Of a stretch of 64,000 nucleotides of DNA, positions 31,640 to 42,500 are shown piece by piece (the stretch's first letter is position 1; every line of letters begins with the position of its first letter). The notes under the pieces were generated by a model. The model worked only from the letters and a program-made list of their open reading frames with translations. It did not search any database and had not been told where the DNA came from. The position numbers and the translations under genes are program-made. The stretch covers positions 43,070,198 to 43,134,197 of the forward strand of contig CM075937.1 of NCBI GenBank assembly GCA_038030265.1. Reading direction: 5' to 3'. Origin of the DNA: Corythucha ciliata. Lineage: Eukaryota > Arthropoda > Insecta > Hemiptera > Tingidae.

Positions 31640-34600
31640 TCACACAATGAACGCTGGAAGTCTCCATGACACGAGACGTTTTCGACTATTATACCTCTCT
31701 ATCGTCACAAAACTTTTCTCAGGATGCTTCAGCCTCTTCTTTCTGTTTCCTTCTTCCAGCAAATCGTCGAATCCCAGCGAGAGAGTAACATTCAGCTCAT
31801 GAAAGCCTTTTTGGATTCAACTTCTCAATCTCAGGGTGCGCTTACCTACACGTCTTGTGGACGCGTCTCGTCGCTCGAAATTGGAAATCGCTAAGTTCGA
31901 CGGTAAAAAGCAGGATCCATCCACCTGGATGAATGTCTACGAAAAATCCTGTGAGGCAAATCACTGGTGTACAGACGAGCAGAAGATATTCAATCTGGTT
32001 ACCCATTTCGATTCGGGTAGCATGGCTGAAAAATGGTTCAATTCCTCACTAGAAAGACATCATGACTACGATTGGCGTGAATGGAAGGAGTCCTTCGTGA
32101 AGGCTTTTGGTCAGAACCCTTTGGAACTGGCTATAATAAAAGCGAATCAGTGGCACTACACAGGAAGGACATATCATGGAGTTTTTCTACGAAAAGCAGA
32201 GGCTGCTTTCTCTAGCTTACGGTGAACTTCCAGATCGGGCATTCATACTTTTAGTCATGCTTGGCCTGCCCCAAACGTTTCAAACTCATCTTTCTCATCA
32301 GGAATTCAATTCAAGAGAGGATTTTCGTCACGCTTTAGAAAAACTTAAGCCGTTAGAGCCTATGGCTTCTTTTAAGGGAGACAAGCAAGAGATGCAAAAG
32401 AAGATTCCATACAAAAATAATTTTTGTGTTGAAGAAGAACCAAAGGAAAAAATTCGGATTTTTTTTCATCATATTTTGTGGCCTACTTAGTTCATTCCCC
32501 TCTCACCCAAAAGTTTCTAGTAAATAATATTCCAATGGAGGTATTGCTGGATACGGGCGCCACTGTCAACATCGTGAGGTCCAAGATAGTTATACGGAAT
32601 AAATGTCCGTGTATGAAAGAAAGTAAAATTTTAAAAGGGTTTAATGGGTCCACTGAGCGGATAAGCACTTCTGTTTCAATTAAAATCGTATCAAATGGCA
32701 TTGAAGTGGAAGAAAAGGCCTATGTGATGGATGACCTGTCTTATGACTTAATCATTGGGCACCCCACGCTAGCCAAACTGGGATACCAATTGGTGCATCA
32801 ACGGGCGACAAGTAACACCAATTTTAACCTGGTTGATAAAAGCCCCATACCTTCCATATCAACCCCCAAGGATAAAAGCAAGGCTCCAAAAATTCTTTCA
32901 ACATCTGATATTCCTTCATTCTTTCCATCACTAATCAATCAAACGAAAACGCCTATTTCAAAATTGACTTTTCTCTAAAAAGCAATGCTCCTATCGTAAA
33001 ACAAAAACCCTATCGTCTGACGAGGCAGAAGTACTCGTGGGCTCAACAAAGGTACAAGAATAGTTAGAAAAGAGAATCATTAGGCCCTCAACTTCCGAGT
33101 ACGCTTCTCAATGCGTAATTGTGCCCAAGGAAAATGACAGTTGGCGTTTATGCCAGGATTATCGGGAAATCAATAAGCATACCGAATTAGATCCTTTTCC
33201 TATTATAGACGACATTATTTGCAATTTCGGTGGTTGTCACTATTTTTCAAAACTTGATTTCAAAGACGGTTTCTTGCAACTCCAGTTATTCGATCATACT
33301 AAAAAATTCACTGCTTTTGTACTTCCATTCGGCCATTTTGAGTTCAACCGGCTTCCCTTCGGCTGGAAGAATTCCCCATCGAAATTTCACTCATGTTCTA
33401 CCACTCGTACACCTTCTCGAAGCCTGAAAACAATTATTCAGTTACTGACAAGGCGAGGCTCTAGCTGTTATAAAAGCCCTAAAATACTTTCGAAGCTATT
33501 ATCGAAAATAGGCCATGCACAATTCATACCGATCACCAGGCTTTAAGCTACCTTTTGACCCTAAAGGAGCCAAAAGGTCGTCATGCAAGGTGGCAAGTAT
33601 TTCTAATGGGTTATGAGTTAAAAATTAACCACAAAAAGGGTAGCGACCTCGAGGATGCTGCGACGCCCTATCTCGGCTCTGTGTTGGCCGTTTAGAAGCA
33701 AATATTACTGAATCAACTACTCAACGAATTCACGGCAGAATTCAAATAAAACCAGAATTGATTCCAGCTGTCCTTCGGAGCTACCACGATGACCCAGAAT
33801 CAGGTGGACATGACGGTTTCCTCAGGACATACCTAGAACTGAGGCAAAGGTTTTACTGGCCAAAAATGAAAGATGACAAATCCAAGTAGGTACGTGAAAA
33901 CATGCTCTGACTGCCAGTTTATGAAGTTTAAATTCAAGCCGAAGCCAGAAGTAATGGTTGTGGCTGAACAGCCTTTTTCTACAATTTCGCGGAATTGAGC
34001 AAGGGAAGTGAAGGCCAAAAAGTATCGAGGTCATTCTTGGTGATAGTGGATGAGTTTTCCAAATACACATTCGCCAAGGCAATGAAAGCCGAGCTCACGA
34101 GCAGTCATTGGCTATTTAAAAAATTTCCCACACATTGAAAAGGTGAAGAAAGTAGTCAGCGACAACGGTCCTCAATTTACGTCTTCTGCAATGTCTACCT
34201 TTCTTAAAAAGAATGACATACAACTGGTCACTTCTTCCCCTTATCACCCGGCGGGAAATGGACTTGCAGAAAGGAAAATTAGAGACTTGAAGCAGTACGT
34301 TTCTTTTTATCCTAACATGAAAGGAGGATGGAAGGTGTGCTTAGAATCTGCTGTGAAACACATGAACAGGTCTCATTCGGCGGCTATTGGGTGTTCACCT
34401 CACTACAAAGCATTTGGAAAGACAAACTTATTTCCAGTGGACCTAAAATTTGGAGTCAGCGACGAAATGATGAACGAGAGTCCCTTTACAAAAGAAGAGC
34501 AACAACGCTAATATTCTAGGATGAAGAAGAACTTTGATTCTAGGCATCCTAAAACCATCCCGAGAATAGTTGGAAGCGAGATTCTGGTTCAATGCGGGTA

Positions 34601-34690
34601 TCAAAATAGAAAGCCGTTCATAAAAGGTCCATTTGTAGTAAAACGGGTTATAAAAATGGATGTCACAATTGTGAATTCAAGGGAGTGGGG
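31640..34690 (+). pseudogene. Decayed Ty3/gypsy element between the kinase copies
   Basis: Broken frames in retroelement order. A gag-like piece (31836-32225, SKLEIAKFDGKKQDPSTWMN) continues in another frame at 32176-32490. The protease motif VLLDTGATVNIV is near 32540. The RT front half (33121-33400) includes CQDYREINKHTELDPFPI and SKLDFKDGFLQLQL; the catalytic YxDD region and most of RNase H are deleted. An RNase H tail lies near 33550. Integrase pieces include GHDGFLRTYLELRQRFYWPK (about 33805) and, at 34143-34511, VVSDNGPQFTSS and HPAGNGLAERKIRDLK. Several stops, frameshifts and a deletion; no LTRs identified. It lies wholly between the duplication units, so it was inserted at the junction or captured during duplication. 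Confidence 0.85.
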
Positions 34691-34771
34691 AAGCTGAAAA
34701 TAAAGAAATTAATCGTTGTTAAATTAAATACTTAATTTTCTTTACTTGTTTTTAGTTCCGAGAAAAAATTG

Positions 34772-34845
34772 CTCCCGAGGTGGGCTTCGAACCCATGACC
34801 TCCTAGTTTCGCGCTAGGCGCTCTCCCATCTGAGCTATCCCGGGA
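34772..34845 (-). tRNA. tRNA-like gene with near-complete cloverleaf, identity uncertain
   Basis: Minus strand. Acceptor TCCCGGG pairs with CTCGGGA (one G-T), D arm GCTC/GAGC, anticodon stem CCTAG/CTAGG (perfect 5 bp), T arm with loop TTCGAAG. The A box (TAGCTCAGATGGG) and B box (GGTTCGAAGCC) are good, and a TTTTTT Pol III terminator follows within about five bases. Oddities: the anticodon loop is CGCGAAA, so position 33 is G instead of U and the nominal anticodon would be CGA (Ser) without a serine long arm. There is also one extra base between acceptor and D stem, and one T-stem mismatch. It may be a tRNA pseudogene or the head of a tRNA-derived SINE. Confidence 0.6.
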
Positions 34846-35574
34846 GTCCACGCAAAGAGCGAATCTATCCAGGAGAAATCCCCTCTCGGAACTCAAACTG
34901 CACCTATCGGGTCAGTGCATTTCATACGTCATTTTTTCCCTAATGTGACCTAATGTTCCGACAGGGGCTTAGTTGTGAACTAACGCTTTTTCACAATTCT
35001 GTCTTATTTGGCTCAGAACAAGCGCTCATTCGCCGCTATTTCAAGATATCTAATCAAATTTCTGTTGGCCCTTAACGGGCGGCTAAAATTGCTATTCACA
35101 GTTGAAATTAAGAAATAGAGCTCATTCGCACCTTTAAAAAATTGTGGAAACGGAGCGAGAAATCGATCACGCAGTAGGCTCATATTGACAATATTGAGTA
35201 AACTCTAATTCGCGTTTTCTAGAGGCCAAAATTGTATAAAATGGCTAAACGTTGTGAGATATACGTCGCCAATTGCTAATCGCAGGCAAATATTATAAGA
35301 TTTATTGGGCTGTGAAATGAGATTTTCGGGCCAAATTTAGCCAGACCGGTACTTCTCATGCTCAAACACAAACACTTGAGCGAATTTTGGGGCCGACCGT
35401 CTAATTCACAGTCAGCGTGGGGTGAATTTCGGATTTGACTGCTTCGTTTAAATTGAGTTGTCACGATTGCCCTCGGCCTCCACCCACACCGGCTATACAT
35501 ATATAATTCCTATTTTTCTGTAGGATTCGTATGCAAATTCCACGCACAGTATTGTTTATACTTGTTGTACTGTC

Positions 35575-35582
35575 TATAAAAG
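35575..35582 (+). promoter_or_regulatory. Candidate TATA box, kinase copy 2
   Basis: TATAAAAG, same relative position as 27663-27670 in copy 1. Confidence 0.4.
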
Positions 35583-36008
35583 GTTTTTTATGCGTACTAT
35601 ATCTACTACTGACCTTCCTTTTGTGTCCTAGTCGAGGTAACTTAATTTTTTTTTATGGGGTCTTTTCAGTCAACTTAGCGATGACATTCTTGAAATTCAC
35701 AACCCACCAGCAATAAAAGTTGTCATTTAAAAGTGTGAAACGATTGCCGTAAATTCATCTATTTAAGTCGTAGGTATATAAAATTGGTAAGTTGAATCGT
35801 AAAAGATTGAGGTAGGGGTGATATCGAAACTCTCCACCTTAAAAACACAAATAAAAGCTGGGGGAATTCGCTTGAGACTCACCACAGGCAACCTGAATAG
35901 GGCTCGGTTTATTTGTTTAACATATTATTATTATTTCTTCTTTTTTTTCACGCAACGCATTCAGTTCACCCCTCTCCACTCCTTTTAGTCATCTCAACCG
36001 CTCTAGAA

Positions 36009-37451
36009 ATGGATGATATTTGGTTCACGACTGTCGTTAAAAAATGGCAATGGGAACGCGCTGTGGAGCGCGTCTTGAGCGTAAAAATGACACTCGCGGG
36101 CAGTGGCAACGAGGGCTACGTGAGTCAAATATTGTACGTAACACTCGAGGGGATATTGAAATCGGGCGTCAGAACTAGAAAACACTTCGTTGTGAAATTG
36201 GAACCTTTACTTGGATTTGCCAGTGACATGAACGAAAAACTCGGCTTTTTCAGATGCGAAGTCAACGTTGGTTATAACCCCCTCTCCTCAGCTCACCAAA
36301 TTTGCTGTAATTAACTCATTTTTATTTTTATTTTTTTGACAGACCTACTTAGGACTTTTGCAAAGCATGGAGAATTTAATGGAGTCACACAACGATCACA
36401 GAGGCAGACTCTGGCCCCGTTTTTATGGAAGATGGAATTACGAGAGAATTATATTCGACGACCTCACGGTAACATTTGAGTGAAATATATAAGAGACGCG
36501 TAAATTTACATCCAATCAGTCCAAAGGATACGAAATGATGGACCGGAAAAAAATGGCTGATTTAGAAATGAGTTCTCTTGTTCTCAACGGTCTCGGGCGG
36601 TTTCATGCCATGGGATTAGTGCTTTTAAAACGGAATAACGTTCAAATCGGTGAATTTGTGTCTTTCTTTTTTGCCACTGAAGAAATCCGCGACGCTTTCT
36701 CGCTCAATCCTTTAAAAGAACTGGCCGAGGAAATCATTAACAGCTGGGGGGAGGAGTGGTGAATACGCTACGTTCAAAAACCGATTTCTTCTTCTCACAA
36801 AGTGAATTGTCTTTTCCAGGCGTCAAATCGGAAAAAAGATGACGACGTTCAATGAAAAGATTCCTGAGTTGGTTGAAGAAATATTAAACTTGGACGACTC
36901 ACTGCTCAACGTAATAAATCACGGTGACCTCAAAGCAACTAATTTAATGATCAAAAGGGATCACCTCGGAAGATCCGTCAAATGCAAATTTATCGACTTT
37001 CAATTGTCCAACTACAACACTTTTGCCACTGATTTACACTTTTTCCTCACCGTATCCGTTGTTCCGGAAATAAGGCGGCTTCATCGTCGTAAATTATTAC
37101 AAACGTACTACTCAAGCCTGACGGAAACTCTGAAATTCTATGATTATCCCATGGATACGTTTCCCACTTTATCTCAAGTAAATTTAAACACAACTTAATA
37201 CACTTTTTCCCCCACCTCTAGTTTACCTGTTTTCTCAGGTAGAAGACGAAATGAAGCGAACCAGTCTTATTGGTTTTATGTTCATACCACTTGGCGCCGG
37301 TTTCACGTCAGACATCCAAGAAAAACTTACCTTTATGCCATCTGAAGATGGCCTCATGTGTACATGTGACTCGAAAAATTATACAACGGCAAAATTCAAG
37401 GAATATTTCAGCCAGGATATCAAACATTTCATCGATGAGGGTTATATTTGA
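36009..37451 (+). CDS. EcKinase/CHK-like small-molecule kinase, paralogue 2
   Basis: Same architecture as paralogue 1: exons 36009-36266, 36343-36468, 36520-36758, 36820-37177, 37239-37451 (TGA), with identical exon lengths and phases, 397 aa. Catalytic loop HGDLKATN (242-249) has the canonical Leu after HGD, and FIDFQ is at 265-269. Differences from paralogue 1 are spread over the protein (for example ERAVERVLSV, KLEPLLGFASDMN, DRKKMADLEM, HGDLK) and no exon carries a stop or frameshift. Both copies therefore appear to be under selection. Roughly 94% amino-acid identity by hand count. Role and location as for the family: soluble kinase, possibly hormone or detoxification metabolism; substrate not inferable. 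Confidence 0.88.
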
Positions 37452-38269
37452 AGTAGTTCGATAGGAGCCTTCAGAATGTAGTTCTATAACGTCGGATCGT
37501 CGTTCAAAAAAAACTTTTTTTTTCTTGCCACGAGTCCGTGAGTAAATCTGATGCTGACTGTTATAAACATTCAAGGATGCATTGAATTGTGGTGGGTGGG
37601 GGGGGAGTAGGTAGTACTAGAAAAAACTGAGCAATGTATTTTTTTATTTTTCAAGAATCCTGTAGTTGTAGCTAAAGTAAATTATTAATTTTCGTCCCGT
37701 GCGCCTAATTAATCTTTACTGAACCAGAACAGCGAGAACCCTGATGTCTGAGGGCCTGAACATCCTATTTTGGCCATCTCTTCACCTGGAATATTCTAGA
37801 GCCGAATTTTTTGGAGTTGGCTCATGCAAATAGCAAGCTAGGGTTGACAACTTGGCCAATTTTGCCCCGCGTCCCTGGCAAGGTCATCCCGGGAACTTAA
37901 TTTGTCCCTGATTCTGCTCTAAATTTCTGAAAAAAAAAAAAAAAAAAAAAATGACATTGAGCGAATACACATTTTTTTTTTCGTGGAATAAAGATGCGCG
38001 TGAACCTGCGGCTTGATAAGTGAGAATAACTAATGAAAATAGCCCTATTTCGTTTGGTCAGTAGATTAGTTTTCTTTTTCACCTTTCAGATCCTTTTTTT
38101 TTTTAAACTGTACGTGTCGCGCCAACTTCACGCAACCTGGACGATTAACGGAATCGTTTGTTTAGCGTCACACAACGGTCAAAACCTTGTTCGTTTTCGC
38201 CTGTTTAGCTAAAATCTTCATTAACGTGTTCACTGATGTGTTTGCTTGTTTAAACTGAAGAACGTTTTT

Positions 38270-39060
38270 ATTTGTGCATGAGGCTTATTATTTGTGGTTA
38301 GAGCATTTTTGGAAACAAAGTATTTTGGTTAGAGCATCCTGTGGTTAGAGCATTTTGGGGTTTGAACATTTCGTGGTTGGAGCAGTATTAAAGGTTTTGT
38401 GGTTTGAATGTTTGTGTGGATAGAGCATTTTGGGGTTGCTGTTTCTTTGATTCGTGCTTTTTGTGTTCAGAGCTTCTTTGGGGATGCATGTTTTGGTATT
38501 TTATTCTTTTAGGGGTTCAAGTTTTTGGGAACAAAGCTTTTGTGGTTGGACCATTTTATGCTTAGAGCGTTTTATTGTGGTCAAGGGCTTATTGTTTTTA
38601 GTGTTTTTTGTGGTTATAGAGCGTTTTGGAGTTGCTGCTTTCTGTGGTTAAGGCTCTTTGTGTGGTTCATTTATTTTGTGCGTGGTGGATTTTGGGGTCG
38701 CAGCCCCGCAGCTTTCGGCTTGGTCTCTTTTGGTTCAAGTTTGGTGGTTTACTTTTTCTTCGGTTAGACTTGATTGCGATCAGGCCTTGTTGTTGTCAGA
38801 GCTTTTTGTGATTCGAGCTTTTTTGGAAGCAAGCTTATGTGGTTAGATCACCTTGTGGTTAGAGCATTTTGTGGTTGGAGCACTTTTAAAGGTTCTGTGG
38901 TTTGATTTTTTGTGTGGATAGAGCATTTTAGGGTTGCTGTTTTCTTTGATTCGTGCTTTTTGTGTTTAGAGCTTCTTGGGGATGCATGTTTTGGTATTTT
39001 ATTCTTTTAGGGTTTCAAGTTTTTGTGGTTCGAGGCCATGCAGTGCTTCTGTGGTCAGAG
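38270..39060. repeat. GTGGTTAGAGCATTTT lexicon repeat (family E), copy 2 unit
   Basis: Counterpart of 30250-31310. Blocks are shared in order, but several units are missing or rearranged, so the tract has changed faster than the flanking single-copy DNA since the duplication. Confidence 0.85.
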
Positions 39061-39573
39061 TTGTTGGAACTCAAGCACGTCCTTCGCAAGTGCCCTCTTT
39101 GACGGCACCTCAAGACGAGTGTCCCGGTTTTTTCCTTTTTTGTCCCATTAGATTTTGCGCTTTGAAACTTTTTGTCCCGATTTTGTCAAAGTTCGAGTTG
39201 GCAACCCACTAGCAAAACAATTTTAGGGGTCCAGCTCATTCTATAAACAAATTCTGTTGGTGTGGCTCTTTCAAAAACTGATTTAGATCTCTTTTCTTGA
39301 GTAATTTTCAAACTAAATTGAATTTTATATTATTCATTTTGCCATAATGAAATCCGCATGTACGTTCTGGGTTCGTTCTCGTTCATTTCAGCGTCGTTTC
39401 TTCCGTATCCGTTCACCGTTCAAAACTCCTTATCAACTTCCTATCCATCCAATCTGGGGCTATCATCAAATGCGGCTAGTGCGGCGGGAATGTCTCCAAG
39501 TTTGTACCGGCCTCCCGTAACGTAATAAAAACGTGCTGTTCTTACCCGACTTTAATCCTCTTCCGTACGTGTG

Positions 39574-42500
39574 ATGGCGACGAAAAAAAGCTCAACGGTG
39601 ATCCTGATGGACGTCTCGACCGCGAGCCAAAGAGTGTGCGTTCAACCGGAGGAGCCGAACGCCGACGAGCGGCGGCGTCTTTTCATCGACGAAGCCAAAT
39701 GGGTGGCGTCGAGAATACTTTTGAGAAAAATCTTCTCCACAGAGTCCGACGAAGTGGGCGTCGTTGTAATGGGCTCCAATGTCACCGACTGCATGATGGC
39801 AAGACGGTGCACAGGCAGCTACGAGAACATCGAGGAACTCGTCCAGGTTGATTTGCCCACGTTTGACGGCGTTGAAGCGGTACCTACTCAACAGTTTTAC
39901 TTTTACCTTGGTATAAATCTCACGGGTTAATTTACAGGTAATGCGGCTTCAGCCCACTAAAATTGATTTTGTTGATTGGATGGCCGGTTTGGCCGCCGCC
40001 GCCAGTTTTTTACACGAGTCAATCGGAAAACGAAGATTTGGAATTAGACAGCTGGTAGTCATGTCTCCTATGGCCACAGAATTGGAGTACGATTCACAGG
40101 AAGTGGAAAGTGTCATCGCGGGAATCAACTCTTTGAACGTAAGTCCGACCCGTCCATGAATTCCCATTTTTAACAGCCCGTGCAGGTTTCATCAAGCTTA
40201 GGGCGCTCGGCCCCAAAACGTGCAGTTTCGATTGAACCTGGGATGTGGAATTTCGCGAAAATTGTCCCTGGAAAAATCCAATTTCGCTGTTATTTGCCCT
40301 CAAAATGTAGCTAATTTGTTCGGAGCCAGGCGTAGGCCCTTGTCAGTAGCTATGGCCTGGTCCGTTGTGAGCCCACAAAAAACAATTGCAAACTTACAAT
40401 TTCGTGGATGCGGATACTTGTAATTTCTCAGAAATTCTAAAGGCCCGTTCACAAGCTCTATGTTTTCGTTGGGTGGTGTCTACGCAACCTATCAAAATGC
40501 TTCATTTTTCGATGGAATAAATTTGTTTGGTTGCATAGAGTGGTGTCTATGCAACCTAACAAAATACTTCATTTTTTGAGGGCATGCATTTGTTTTGTTG
40601 CATAGACTCCACACTGCTCAAACATAGAGCTTGTGAACGGGCCTTAAAATAAACCGCCACTGACCTCATCAAACAATAATTAGGACCCGAAATTTGCATA
40701 TTTGCCACAATTAATAACACATGAAGCTTGCATTTTCGCAGAAATGAAATCTGAATCTCCAATATCAAGCCGGTTACTCACGTGCGGTACTTGCCAAGTA
40801 ACTTGCAAAATATTCAATCAATATCTAGCAATTGCCTAGAAACCAACCAGCTGAGAATTTCAAAAATGTGTTGCTAGTTACTTGGTAACATAATAATGGG
40901 TAAAACTGTAATGTTGCTTTGATTAATTCCCTCACTGGCAATTTCGCCGAAATGAAAACGTCCAAACTGTCAATATCGCTAGGGTGACCAGATGTCAAAA
41001 TGGTTTCCAAGGACGCCTGGCACGAAAAAGTAGGACGCTATCGACGGGAAGTAGGACACAGCAGTAGGTCGGCTAAAATCAATTTACTTAACAATTTGTT
41101 TGAAATTAGTTCTTCGGACAAGCTAAATATTTTAAAAAGAGCTAAAGCCACGAAAATGGTTTTTGAAAGACAGAAAATAGTCGAAATTACGATTTGAAGT
41201 AGCGAAACTTCGCGAAATTGGGATCTGATTGAGCAAAATTTGCGACATTTGGTTATAGGAGAGCGAACACTCGCCGCTAAATTATGGTTGAAGGAGCCAA
41301 AATCGTGATTGGGTTTTCCGTAGATCATCTTCGAACTGGACAAACCCCTTGCGAAACTGATTTCAGGAATATCAAATTACCGAAATTGAGGTTATAAAAT
41401 GCTACTATCTGTAAAATTGAGGTTTAAAGGAGCGAATCCGCGAAGTTTGTAAGAGCCAAAAATTACAAAGTTATGGACCTAAATTAGCCAAATAAAAGAA
41501 TTGGGTTTTTTGGAAGAGACAAATTTGCTTTCCGAAGTAGCTAAACCTCTGAAAATTATTGAACTAAAAGCTAATACCACGAATTAGGTTTTTAAAAGCG
41601 TGAAAATTCGCGAAATTGTAGTTTGAAATAACAAAAATACGTGAAATTATATGTTGATGTGCCAAATCTGAGAGATCGTCGGCAAAATTGGTGTTCGAAA
41701 AAGTCAAAATCACGATTTATTTTTATATCGCTCCTTTTCCGCCGAATTTTTTCACTTTAACCATTTTCCTCCATTTTCTCAATTTTAGCCATGAATTAAC
41801 AGTTTTGGCCGCGAATGACGGCTTTTTCTAAATTTTGTCCGGTTATTTCTCACATTAACCGTGAATTAACACTTTTCGCCATTTTTCTAGTGGGTTTGCC
41901 CCAAGAACCGCACAGTAGCGCGCCTTTTCGCCCAAGGATCCAGGAACCGGGAAATTAGCTAATTTTCTTTATTTTGCCGGAAAATTGCCTCTAGAAGCCG
42001 CGAACTATTTAAACAAGGCCGTCCGCGTAGGCCCTTACAATTGATTCACGATTATCTTTTAATGTTTTCCGCGGACTTGTCCCAGTGTCAGCAAATTAGC
42101 ACTTTCTCTTAATTTTAGCGGCAAATTAGCGCTGTTTTCTTGATTTTTGTCCGAATTCAGCGTTTTTCTCTGTTTGAGCCGCGAACGAGCTATTCTTCTC
42201 AATTTTATCCTGTAATTAGCTTATTTTCCATACTGTGAAAGTGCAGCCTTTCTCATAGCGTTTTCCATTCTCTTGAAGTTCTGCAAGGGGAGCAGTTCAA
42301 TTCAACTCGAAGTCACCAGCCACGTCCATGTCCATCGGAGAGGACAGGTGGAAATTGATAGTTCCGTGGCGGAGTTTTGTGCGAATGGAAAACGCAGTTC
42401 GGTGAGTTTATGGCGTGGAACTTGCAATATATCGTGAATATTCAGTCAGGGAGCTTCCAATTTCTTGGATATTCGCCTACGAAATGTTGCAACTTAACGG

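Larger units (their letters stand above)
34957..39344 (+). repeat. Kinase duplication unit, copy 2
   Basis: Direct repeat of 27055-31581. It ends only about 230 bp before the Ku80 start codon, so the duplication breakpoint sits in or beside the Ku80 promoter. Confidence 0.92.
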
